Made by a program: the position numbers and the translations under genes
Source: Noviluteimonas gilva
Lineage (GTDB): Bacteria > Pseudomonadota > Gammaproteobacteria > Xanthomonadales > Xanthomonadaceae
Assembly: GCF_009740395.1 (NCBI RefSeq)
Contig: NZ_WOXT01000002.1
Coordinates: 62,001 to 126,000, forward strand
Length of the DNA: 64,000 nt
Reading direction: 5' to 3'
In this document: piece after piece, positions 56,259 to 64,000 of the stretch
Layout: each line of letters opens with the position of its first letter
Numbering within the stretch: position 1 is the first letter of the stretch
The notes under the pieces: model-generated
Told to the model about the DNA's origin: nothing
Database searches by the model: none
Seen by the model: the letters and a program-made list of their open reading frames with translations, nothing else

Positions 56259-57152
56259 ATGAACTCGCTCGCGTCCTCCCCCGTTTTCGAAGCGCGCACC
56301 ACGCCGTCCTGGATCACCCCCGCGGAGATCGGGCTGCTCGGTGCCGTCTGGGGTGCCTCCTTCTTGTTCATGCGCGTCGCTGCGCCGCAGTTTGGCGCCG
56401 CGGCGCTGGTCGAGGTGCGCCTCGCGCTGGGTGCGTTGGTGCTGCTGCCGTTCCTGTGGCGGGCGCGCGCGCAATTTCCGTTGCGCATCTGGCCGAAGCT
56501 CGCGCTGATCGGTGCGATCAATTCGGCAGTGCCGTTCGTGTTGTTCGCCTGGGCGGCGCAGCGTTCGCCGGCGGGCGTGGGCGCGATCTGCAACTCGATG
56601 ACCGTGTTGTTCACCGCACTCGTGGGCTTTCTCTTCTTCCGCGAGAAAATCAGCTTGCGTCGCACGATTGCGTTGCTGGTCGGCTTCGCGGGCGTGGTCG
56701 TCCTGGCGAGCGGCAAGACCGAAGGCGCGAGCATCGGCTGGGCCGTCGTCGCGGGCACCGCTGCGGCAGTGTTGTACGGCTTCGGCATCAACCTCGTGCG
56801 TCGCCACGTCACCGGCTTGCCGGCGGCGGCGGTGGCCGCTTCGACGCTCGGGATGTCGACCTTGCTGGTGCTGCCCTTCGCGATCGCGCAGTGGCCGGAC
56901 CATGCGATCTCCGCGAAGGCGTGGGGCGCGGCCGCGGCGCTGGGCGTGCTGTGCACCGGGTTCGCGTTCGTCTTCTACTACCGCCTCATCGCGCGCGTCG
57001 GTCCTGCACGCGCGGCGACGACGACGTACCTCGTCCCGTTGTTCGCGGTGTTGTGGGCGTGGTTGTTGCTCGGCGAAGCGGTGACCGGAACGATGCTGGC
57101 GTCCGGCGCGTTGATCCTGGGCAGCGTGGCCTTCAGCCAGAAGGCCAAGTGA
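56259..57152 (+). CDS. EamA family (DMT) exporter under LysR control
   Basis: Ten-helix membrane exporter of 297 residues: LLGAVWGASFLFMRVAAPQ starts the first EamA repeat, and VPFVLFAWAAQRSPAGVGA and FTALVGFLFFREKISLRR follow. The second repeat includes GVLCTGFAFVFYYRLIARVG and VPLFAVLWAWLLLGEAVTG. The ATG at 56259 was chosen over a TTG at 56244. Exporters in this arrangement often remove amino acids or antimetabolites sensed by the LysR partner; the compound is unknown. Convergent with the DUF3999 gene (1 bp). Confidence 0.9.
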   Translation: MNSLASSPVFEARTTPSWITPAEIGLLGAVWGASFLFMRVAAPQFGAAALVEVRLALGALVLLPFLWRARAQFPLRIWPKLALIGAINSAVPFVLFAWAAQRSPAGVGAICNSMTVLFTALVGFLFFREKISLRRTIALLVGFAGVVVLASGKTEGASIGWAVVAGTAAAVLYGFGINLVRRHVTGLPAAAVAASTLGMSTLLVLPFAIAQWPDHAISAKAWGAAAALGVLCTGFAFVFYYRLIARVGPARAATTTYLVPLFAVLWAWLLLGEAVTGTMLASGALILGSVAFSQKAK

Positions 57153-57153
57153 C

Positions 57154-58506
57154 CTAATTCACCGGGGGTTTGCGCAACAGCGTGATCGCGAAGCCCGCGA
57201 CGATCGCCGCGCCCACCACCAGCAGCACCCACAACAACCAGCGCTTCCAATCTTCAGGCGTCGTCGGCCGCTCGAGTGCCGTCTTGCCTGCGAGTTCCGT
57301 CGGCAAGCCCAGCGTCGCCGGCATCGGTTGCCAATCCTCGCCCTTCGACGCACGCATCGCATCGACCAGGCGCGGCAACGGCGCATCGCCACGCACGGCG
57401 CGCGCGCTGCCCGCGACCAACGCGTACGGCGGCGTGCCCTGCGCGAGGAACACCACGACTTCCGGCCGATAACCGAGTTTCAACGCAGGCGGCGCCGAGG
57501 GCGTGCCGGATTCGGCAACGAGCCGCCACTGCCGATCACGCACCGGCGCACCCCCGATCGATGCGGGCGCCGACGTCGTCGCGCCATCGCGCGCCGCGAC
57601 GCGGAACGCCACCCATGGCCCGGCGCGCCACGTCCATGGCGCATCGTCGTCGTCGCGACTTTCCAGCCGCCACTCGACCGCCGCGTTGCCACCGGCGATC
57701 ACGTCGGCGCGCTCCACCGGGAAACGCCCCGGCGATTCGAATTCGTACGCGACCTTGCCGTGGTCGCGCGCTTCGCGCCCTTGCACGGTCTCCCACGCCC
57801 ACGTGCGCTCGCTTGCGGGCATCGCGATGCGCGCGCGCACGCCGGTGAATGCGAAGGCTTCATCGCCGAGCGGCACCAGGCGCACGTACTTCGCCGCCAT
57901 GCCGAGCGGAATATCGTTCTTCGCCAGGCGGCTGCCCGATTGCTGCAGGTCGAGGAATTGCAGGCGCGGATGCATCGTGCGCCACACCTGCAGGTCGTCG
58001 CTGGTTTCCACGCGGAAGGCGGCCTGCACGTCCGCACCCGGCGGAAAATCGAAGACCAGCGCTTCCACGCCATCGGGCCAGCGACTCAGGTCCAGCAGGA
58101 ACGCGCGCGGCGCCGGCGCATCGGTGCCGTTGGTGAGCTGCGCTTCGAGCGACAGAATGCGACCCGTCGTATCGCGTCGCGCGATCAACGCAAGCCCGCC
58201 ATCGTCCTCGCCGCGCGGCGTGCGCACGACGAACCACGGCACAGACGCAAAGCGCGGCGGCGACGCGAGCGGCGCATCCGGTCCGAACACATCCGCCGAC
58301 ACCGGCTTGCCCTGCGCATCGACGACGTTCACATCGCGCAACGACGGCGACGTGATCGCGCGATACACGTCCGCGTCGAGATCGACGCGATAGGCACCCG
58401 CATCCGACTCCGGCAACGCGATCGACCATTGCCGCGCGTAATCCCCGCGCACCTGCGCCACTGCGAGCACCGGCAGCAATGCGATCAGCAAGGTCCAACG
58501 CTTCAT
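57154..58506 (-). CDS. DUF3999 family protein
   Basis: Exported or membrane-anchored protein of 450 residues: signal MKRWTLLIALLPVLAVAQ, a large beta-rich periplasmic region (YARQWSIALPESDAGAYRV, LVFDFPPGADVQAAFRVE) and a C-terminal membrane helix (LLWVLLVVGAAIVAGFAITLL). It matches DUF3999, which regularly occurs with DUF2339 membrane proteins. Function unknown. The ATG at 58504-58506 overlaps the stop of the DUF2339 gene (four bases), so the two are coupled. The longest open frame extends to 60294 but runs through the neighbour and is not coding. Confidence 0.87.
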   Translation of the reverse strand: MKRWTLLIALLPVLAVAQVRGDYARQWSIALPESDAGAYRVDLDADVYRAITSPSLRDVNVVDAQGKPVSADVFGPDAPLASPPRFASVPWFVVRTPRGEDDGGLALIARRDTTGRILSLEAQLTNGTDAPAPRAFLLDLSRWPDGVEALVFDFPPGADVQAAFRVETSDDLQVWRTMHPRLQFLDLQQSGSRLAKNDIPLGMAAKYVRLVPLGDEAFAFTGVRARIAMPASERTWAWETVQGREARDHGKVAYEFESPGRFPVERADVIAGGNAAVEWRLESRDDDDAPWTWRAGPWVAFRVAARDGATTSAPASIGGAPVRDRQWRLVAESGTPSAPPALKLGYRPEVVVFLAQGTPPYALVAGSARAVRGDAPLPRLVDAMRASKGEDWQPMPATLGLPTELAGKTALERPTTPEDWKRWLLWVLLVVGAAIVAGFAITLLRKPPVN

Positions 58507-61178
58507 GCCGTCGCCTCCGAAGCCTGCGTGCGCGGCGGCGCCGGCGCGAAGTAACCCACGACCGTGCAGAGCAGGCCGAAGGCGATGAACGAGCCGATGC
58601 CGAGCGCGTTGCCGAGATTGTGGCGATCCACCACCACCAGCTTGAGCAGCACCACGCCCATCAACAACGCACCCGCGAGCCACAACGAACGCTGGCCGCG
58701 CTTGGAACCGAGCACCCACGCGATCACGCCGAGCACGCTCCACGTTACCGTCAGCGAGGTTTGCGCCAGGCTCGTGCCGACCAGGTCGGCGTCCCAACGC
58801 ACGCCGCCCCAGTGGTGCACCGCGTGCAACACGACCGAGGTGATCCACGCGAAACCCGCGAAGGCCGTCAGCAACACGCGCATGCGCGCCAGCCACTCCG
58901 GCGCGGTGCCGTACGCACACCAGTGCCACAGCAGTGCGAGCGAGGCGAGCTGCACGACTTCCATCGGATTGAGCACCGGGATCCACGGCAATGGACTGGC
59001 GCCACCCGGCAACACGAGGGTGCAGACCCACAGGATCGCGAGTGCGAGGAACACCAGACCCGGCAACAGCGTCGCCATGTTGTCGAAGCGCTCGCGCAAC
59101 GGAATCGCGAGCCACTGCCAACGCCACTGCGCGATGGTGGCCATCGCCAGCCACGGCAGCGCGAGCGCCGCAACACCCCAGCCTTGCGCGAGGTTGAGCG
59201 TGTCGACCACCCAATACAGCGTGAGCGATGCAACGAAGGGCCACACCAGCCACCACAACAACTGCGCCCACGAGGCGAGGGGGTGCTCGCCCGTGCGCAG
59301 GCAATGCAGGCTGCGGATGCCGAACACGGCATAGGCGAGCCAAGCGAGGCCGCCCATTTCGCCGAAGGGATGTTCGTGCGCGATCGTCTGCAGGATCGAC
59401 ATCGGGACCGCAGCGGCGATCGCCAGCAACGCCGTGCCGATCAGCGACGTCGTCGGGCGACGACGATGCGCTTCGGCTGCAAGCCAACCGGTTGCCGCGT
59501 AGGCAACGAGCAGCAGGTCGGGCTCCGAATCGTTCGGCGCGAATTCGATCACTTCCCGCGTGATCGCGCCGAGCCACCAAATCAGGCCCCACGCGTAATA
59601 CAGCGCGAATTGCGGAAGTTGCTCGTCGCGGCGATACACCCACGCCGTCGCGAGCGCACCGATCGCCACGATCAGCAGGCCCATGAATTGCCCGTTGGCG
59701 ATCGCCGGGCCGACCACGCCGTGATCCTGGTCGAACGCGTACAGGCACGCGCCCGCGGCAATGATGTGCAACACGAAGCCCGCCAGTTGCGGAACCAGAC
59801 GCTGCTGGCGCACACCGAGCCACACCAGCGCCGCGCCTTCGAGCGCGAACACACCGGCCGTCGCACGTGCCGACAGTGCGAGCGGCACGGCCAACGTCGC
59901 AAAACCTGCTGCGAGCAACGCATACGCATCGCCGAGCACGCGATTCGCACCACGCCGGAACACGAACCACGACAAGCCCGCGTAGATCACCGCCAACGCC
60001 AGCGCATCGAACGCCAGCGGCATCCGCGCGCCGCGCATCAATCCGGCCTGCAAGGCAAAGCACACCAGCGGCGTTGCGAACACGAGCGTGCCGTCGACGA
60101 AATCGCGCCGCTCCATCGGTTGCCGCATCGCATGCACGAGCGGGATCAGCAGGTAGAACGCGAAGAACAGCAGCAGGAAGGGTTCGGTCGTGGAGAACTT
60201 GTCGGGCGAGTAATCCAGCACGCCCCACGCACCGCCGATGCCGAAGGTGAACACGAACCCCAGCAAGTTGAGCACCCGCCACGACTTCCACCACGCGATC
60301 GCGAAGATCGCGGTGTTGAGCACCGCGTAGTACGCGAACAGGGCGACGTAGTTGCCGCTACCCGTCGAGAGCCACAAGGGCGAGAGGAAACCGGCGAGCA
60401 CCGCGAAGAACGCCAGCGCCTTCGCATCCTGCAATACCGCGAGCACGCCGGCGCCGAAGATGATCACGGTGCTGAGCGCGAAGGCGACACTCGCGGGCAT
60501 CAGCCCGTACAACTTGAACGCGGCGAACACCACCATCAGCAGGATGCCGATCGCGCCGCCCTGCAAACTCAGCGCGAACACGCGGTTGGCTTCGCGCTTG
60601 CGCCACGCGAACACCAGCGCGGCGATCGCGGCGCCCGCGACGGCGGACAGGCGCAACTCGATCGGTGCGTTGAGCCAGCCCTGGTCGGTCGCGTACTTCA
60701 ACAACGCGGCAACACCGGCGAACAACACGAGCACGCCGATCTTCACCGGCACGTTGCCTTCGGTGAACCAGCGTTTGATCTTGTCGATGCCCATGCCGAC
60801 GAAGTCGGGCGTGGGTTCGGGGCGTTCGAAGATCGGTCGCGGCTTGGGCTGCGATGGCGGCGGCGGAGTCGGCGCGCCCGGCGTCGTTTCGATGGACGGC
60901 CCCTGCACGTCGAACACCGCGCGCGTGGGCGAGGGCGGCGCGGGAGTGGGGCGTGGTGGCGGGGGAGGCGGTGCCGGCGCGGGTTCGCGCGGCGCGACCG
61001 GGGCGGGCGGCGGCGCGGCCTGCGCTTGCGGCGGCGGTGCCCCGGGACGTTGCGCGAGCAGCTCGCGCAGCCATTGCAGCTCGCGTTCCAGCGCCGCCAG
61101 GCGCTTGGTCGCGTTGCCGTTGTTCGTGAGCGCGATGATGGCCAGCACGAGCGCGGCCAGACCCAACAGACTTCCCAC
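58503..61178 (-). CDS. DUF2339 multi-pass membrane protein
   Basis: Large membrane protein of 891 residues with more than twenty hydrophobic helices, of the DUF2339 family. The N-terminus has one helix (GSLLGLAALVLAIIALT), a coiled segment (KRLAALERELQWLRELLAQ) and a long Pro/Ala linker (about 60-130) before the conserved GMGIDKIKRWFTEGNVPVKIG entry. I chose the GTG at 61176-61178, which has a strong GGGGAAGGGG site, over a TTG 60 bp upstream. It is coupled to DUF3999; a role in the cell envelope is likely but unproven. Confidence 0.87.
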   Translation of the reverse strand: MGSLLGLAALVLAIIALTNNGNATKRLAALERELQWLRELLAQRPGAPPPQAQAAPPPAPVAPREPAPAPPPPPPRPTPAPPSPTRAVFDVQGPSIETTPGAPTPPPPSQPKPRPIFERPEPTPDFVGMGIDKIKRWFTEGNVPVKIGVLVLFAGVAALLKYATDQGWLNAPIELRLSAVAGAAIAALVFAWRKREANRVFALSLQGGAIGILLMVVFAAFKLYGLMPASVAFALSTVIIFGAGVLAVLQDAKALAFFAVLAGFLSPLWLSTGSGNYVALFAYYAVLNTAIFAIAWWKSWRVLNLLGFVFTFGIGGAWGVLDYSPDKFSTTEPFLLLFFAFYLLIPLVHAMRQPMERRDFVDGTLVFATPLVCFALQAGLMRGARMPLAFDALALAVIYAGLSWFVFRRGANRVLGDAYALLAAGFATLAVPLALSARATAGVFALEGAALVWLGVRQQRLVPQLAGFVLHIIAAGACLYAFDQDHGVVGPAIANGQFMGLLIVAIGALATAWVYRRDEQLPQFALYYAWGLIWWLGAITREVIEFAPNDSEPDLLLVAYAATGWLAAEAHRRRPTTSLIGTALLAIAAAVPMSILQTIAHEHPFGEMGGLAWLAYAVFGIRSLHCLRTGEHPLASWAQLLWWLVWPFVASLTLYWVVDTLNLAQGWGVAALALPWLAMATIAQWRWQWLAIPLRERFDNMATLLPGLVFLALAILWVCTLVLPGGASPLPWIPVLNPMEVVQLASLALLWHWCAYGTAPEWLARMRVLLTAFAGFAWITSVVLHAVHHWGGVRWDADLVGTSLAQTSLTVTWSVLGVIAWVLGSKRGQRSLWLAGALLMGVVLLKLVVVDRHNLGNALGIGSFIAFGLLCTVVGYFAPAPPRTQASEATA

Positions 61179-61244
61179 GGACGTCCCCTTCCCCTGGATG
61201 ACCCCCCGGATTCGATCAGGGTGCAGGCCGGAAGGCAAATCGGG

Positions 61245-62093
61245 TCAGCGGGTGCCCAGCAATTCGATGAGGGTGGTCGCCGCCGCGGGGTTGCGTTCCT
61301 TGTCGGCGTTGATGAAGAACACGAACACGTCGCGCTGCGTGGCCGGCTTCGATGCGCCCGTCAGGCGCGGCAGGTCCTCGGGGTCGCCGCCCTTCGCCCA
61401 GGTGCGCGCGCGCTCGGCCCAGGCGGCGAGTTCGGGCTGCGTGTAACCGGTCACGATCTTCGAACGCGCGCGCATCAATCGCGCGTAGACGAAATCCGCG
61501 GTGACGTCGGCGAACGACGGCCATTCGGTGGAATCGGTGAAGACCAGTGCCGCGTTCTTTTTGCGCGCAAGGTCCACGAGCGTGGCGTCCACCGATTCGG
61601 CGTCGCGCACTTCCAGCGCATGCCGCACGGGCCGACCGTCGACGCTGGCCGGCAACCCATCGACGAATCGCGCGAAATCCTCGCGATCCAGCTTCCGTTC
61701 GAATTGCCACGAGATCGCGCCGAGCTTGGCGCCCATCGTCGCGATGCCGCCGATGAACGCCTCGGCCTGCCCCAGCGTGTTCGCCAGCACCTTGGCCTGC
61801 ACGATCCGCATCGGCGCCTTGGCGGTGAACACGAAGGTGTCCGGCGTTTCGTCGCGCCAACGGGCGTAGGTGTCGGGCTTCTGCGCGCTGTAATAGGTGC
61901 CGTTGATCTCGATGGCGCTCAGGCGCCGGCTCGCGTACTCGAGCTCGCGGCGCTGGACCAGACCCTCGGGAAAGAAGGTTTCGCGCCACGGGGAATAGGT
62001 CCAGCCGCCCACGCCCACGCGGATTCCGTCGATCGGGCCCGGGGCGACAAGCCCGAGGCCGGCATCCTTCGCGCGCGGGGTGGCCATGCGCAT
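61245..62093 (-). CDS. DUF72 domain-containing protein
   Basis: Soluble TIM-barrel-like protein of about 280 residues of the DUF72 (YecE-like) family: IRVGVGGWTYSPWRETFFP, LSAIEINGTYYSAQKPDTY, FVFTAKAPMRI, then LGAISWQFERKLDREDFARF, HALEVRD and FVFFINADKERN. The biochemical role is unknown. Two close ATGs (62091-62093 and 62085-62087) are possible; the family core begins about 20 residues later. Divergent from the serine hydrolase gene. Confidence 0.87.
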   Translation of the reverse strand: MRMATPRAKDAGLGLVAPGPIDGIRVGVGGWTYSPWRETFFPEGLVQRRELEYASRRLSAIEINGTYYSAQKPDTYARWRDETPDTFVFTAKAPMRIVQAKVLANTLGQAEAFIGGIATMGAKLGAISWQFERKLDREDFARFVDGLPASVDGRPVRHALEVRDAESVDATLVDLARKKNAALVFTDSTEWPSFADVTADFVYARLMRARSKIVTGYTQPELAAWAERARTWAKGGDPEDLPRLTGASKPATQRDVFVFFINADKERNPAAATTLIELLGTR

Positions 62094-62180
62094 GAGGGTA
62101 GCGCGACATGACGACCGGGACATCGACGCGGCCTCCACGCTGCGGGAAACTCGGCCTTTCCGTTCGGACCACCCTTTCCC

Positions 62181-63815
62181 ATGACCCGACTCATGACCCG
62201 CTCGACCTTGTGCCTGGCACTGGCCGCCGCATTCGCGCTGCCCACCCTGGCGCACGCGCAGGCCGCCCTCGCGCAGCCCGCCGCCACCGCGCAGACCGAA
62301 GACGCGCGCCTAGCGGGCTTCGATGCCTACGTCGACGCGGTGCGCAAGCAGTTCGAAGTGCCGGGCATCGCGGTCGCGATCGTCGAAGACGGGCGCATCG
62401 TCTACGAACGCGGCTTCGGCCCGCGCGAGATGGGCAAGCCGGCGCAGATCGACGAACACACGATGTTCGCGATCGCCTCCAACACCAAGGCCTTCACCGC
62501 CACCGCGCTGTCGATGCTGGCCGATGAAGGCAAGTTGTCGCTCGACGACCGCGTGATCGACCACCTGCCGTGGTTCCGCATGAGCGACGCGTACGTCACG
62601 CGCGAGATGCGCATCAAGGATCTGCTCGCGCACCGCAGCGGCCTGACGCTCGGCGCGGGCGACCTGCTGTATTGGCCGACGACGACGTACACGACCGAAG
62701 AAGTCGCGCGCCGTTTGAAGGACGTTCCGCTTGGCGGTTCGTTCCGCGGCCAGTATGCGTACGACAACATCCTGTTCGGCGTTGCGCAGCTGGTGATCGA
62801 AGAAGCGAGCGGCATGAAGTACGAAGACTTTTTGCGCCAGCGCATCTTTACGCCGCTGGGCATGAACGAAACGCGCTTCAACAGCGATCGCCTGAAGTCG
62901 GGCGACAACGTCGCCACCGGTTACGCGCTCGCCGATTTCAAGACGCTGGAGCCCGCGCCGCGCATGACCTGGCACAACGTGTCGGGTGCGGGCGGTATCT
63001 ATTCGAGCGTCCACGATCTGAGCAAGTGGATGAACATGCACCTGGCCGGTGGCACGTACACCGATGCGAAGGGCAAGGAACACCAACTCGTCAGCAAGAA
63101 GCGCCAGCAGGGCATGTGGACGATCGTCACGCCGATTCCGGTGAACGATCCCTCCGTTCCCGAACTGCGCCCGGGCAAGCCCAACTTCCTCGGTTACGGC
63201 GAAGGCTGGCAGCTCTCCGATTACAGCGGCAACAAGCTCGTCTGGCACACCGGCGGCTGGCCGGGCATGGTTTCGCGCCTGACGCTGGTGCCCGACAAGA
63301 AGATCGGCGTGATCGTGCTGACGAGCCAGGAAGTCGGCGCCGCGTTCAACGCGGTGACGATGCAGGCGCTCGACGCGATGCTGGGCACGCCGAAGCACGA
63401 TTGGCTCGACGCGTACAGCAAGGCCGTGGCGAAGTCGAAGTCGAAGGCCGACGAAGACATGCAGAAGCACGTGGCCGCGCGCGATGCGAACGCGAAGCCG
63501 TCGTTGCCGCTTGCATCGTACGCCGGCACGTATCGCGACCCGTGGTACGGCGACATCGACATCAAGAACGAAGGCGGCAAGCTGGTCATGCGTTTCACCA
63601 AGACGCCGGACATGGTCGGCGACATGGAGCCGTGGCAGCACGACACCTTCGTCGTGCGCTGGCGCCAGCGTTGGTTGAACGCCGATGCCTTCGTCAACTT
63701 CGACCTGGATGCCGACGGCAAGATCCAGGAAGTGCGCATGGATCCGATGTCGCCGCTGACCGATTTCAGCTTCGACTTCCAGGACCTGCGCCTGAAGCCG
63801 GTCGTCAAGGAATAA
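62181..63815 (+). CDS. Secreted serine hydrolase, beta-lactamase/class C-like with DUF3471 domain
   Basis: Exported protein of 544 residues: signal TRSTLCLALAAAFALPTLAHA, then a class C beta-lactamase-type domain with SxxK in IASNTKAFTA, the Tyr motif in YAYDNILFGVAQL and the third box in VWHTGGWPGM (HTG). A C-terminal DUF3471-like beta domain starts near LASYAGTYRDPWYGDI. Related enzymes are D-aminopeptidases, esterases or peptidoglycan-acting hydrolases; the substrate is not evident. A second in-frame ATG at 62193 is an equally good start. Confidence 0.9.
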   Translation: MTRLMTRSTLCLALAAAFALPTLAHAQAALAQPAATAQTEDARLAGFDAYVDAVRKQFEVPGIAVAIVEDGRIVYERGFGPREMGKPAQIDEHTMFAIASNTKAFTATALSMLADEGKLSLDDRVIDHLPWFRMSDAYVTREMRIKDLLAHRSGLTLGAGDLLYWPTTTYTTEEVARRLKDVPLGGSFRGQYAYDNILFGVAQLVIEEASGMKYEDFLRQRIFTPLGMNETRFNSDRLKSGDNVATGYALADFKTLEPAPRMTWHNVSGAGGIYSSVHDLSKWMNMHLAGGTYTDAKGKEHQLVSKKRQQGMWTIVTPIPVNDPSVPELRPGKPNFLGYGEGWQLSDYSGNKLVWHTGGWPGMVSRLTLVPDKKIGVIVLTSQEVGAAFNAVTMQALDAMLGTPKHDWLDAYSKAVAKSKSKADEDMQKHVAARDANAKPSLPLASYAGTYRDPWYGDIDIKNEGGKLVMRFTKTPDMVGDMEPWQHDTFVVRWRQRWLNADAFVNFDLDADGKIQEVRMDPMSPLTDFSFDFQDLRLKPVVKE

Positions 63816-63900
63816 CCGACGAGATCGCAGCGGCGGCGCGCGTGGGGACGTTGAACGAAACGCTCACGCGCGCATAACCGGCCATGCGCGAATCAAGCGC

Positions 63901-64000
63901 ATGGCCGCGCTGCGCAAGCTGTTGCTGGCACCCCTCGTGCTGGTGCCGCTCCTGCTCGTGCTTGCCTTGGGCGCCTACGCGGCGCTGGGATTCTGGGGCG
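63901..64000 (+). CDS. N-terminus of an exported or membrane protein (cut by window end)
   Basis: The frame from the ATG at 63901 reads MAALRKLLLAPLVLVPLLL and continues hydrophobic to the last base, so only a signal peptide or first membrane helix is visible. It lies 85 bp downstream of the serine hydrolase. The family cannot be determined from 33 residues. Confidence 0.5.
   Translation, partial: MAALRKLLLAPLVLVPLLLVLALGAYAALGFWG

Noticed and set aside
58479-62111. 1210-codon plus-strand open frame opposite DUF3999, DUF2339 and DUF72
   Set aside because: It is antisense to three genes with clear families, its translation is Arg/Glu/His-rich low-complexity, and such frames arise routinely in G+C-rich DNA.

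Overview
This 64 kb window looks like a chromosomal segment of a high-G+C gammaproteobacterium of the Xanthomonadaceae/Lysobacter type. The evidence is the G+C-rich third-position bias, the gene families present (S46 dipeptidyl peptidase, ZnuD-like receptor, the folC-dedD-purF order, GspA/GspB, HutF-type histidine degradation) and the dense, short-spaced gene packing. The genus is an inference. I saw no rRNA, tRNA, CRISPR array or insertion sequence.

Layout. 0-12.3 kb is housekeeping: a 5'-truncated DPP11-type peptidase, serA with a histidine phosphatase and folC, a two-SPOR DedD-like protein, purF (with cvpA missing between them), a ferritin-like protein, lpxH and gltX. 12.3-15.3 kb is a zinc module: a Zur-type regulator, a ZnuD-like TonB receptor and a MerC-type protein, with a candidate Zur box between the last two. 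15.4-31.5 kb holds ribosomal protein bTHX, an M19 dipeptidase and the histidine utilisation genes hutI/hutF. hutU lies 10 kb further on and hutH/hutG are not in the window. Between them sit a coupled HEAT-repeat/App1 pair, an exported intradiol dioxygenase, a lipoprotein amidohydrolase, a fatty-acid-hydroxylase-type membrane protein, a DUF4349 lipoprotein, an ankyrin/DUF6438 protein and OsmC. 31.6-40.7 kb has a nucleotide-pyrophosphatase-like lipoprotein, an EF-hand protein, several unknown proteins, a Tat-exported class V aminotransferase-fold protein, a ClpP-like lipoprotein and a DeaD-type helicase.

40.69-47.75 kb is the most unusual part. It is bounded by an inverted repeat of about 135 bp carrying a double-hairpin terminator. 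It contains four copies (A, B, C, D) of an intergenic repeat of roughly 370-450 bp built from three hairpins separated by conserved linkers. A, B and C share hairpin arms. In D both hairpin arms differ completely in sequence yet remain perfectly self-complementary, while the linkers stay conserved. Copies A and B, in opposite orientation, flank a translationally coupled pair of small lower-G+C genes of unknown function. Copies B and C flank an ABC transporter whose permease is fused to an M1 peptidase, and C and D lie head to head.

47.8-64 kb holds a second M1 metallopeptidase operon, DoxX, the GspA/GspB pair, two EamA exporters, TfoX, a LysR regulator with a clear palindromic operator, a DUF3999/DUF2339 membrane pair, a DUF72 protein, a secreted serine beta-lactamase-like hydrolase and the start of one more exported or membrane gene cut by the window end.
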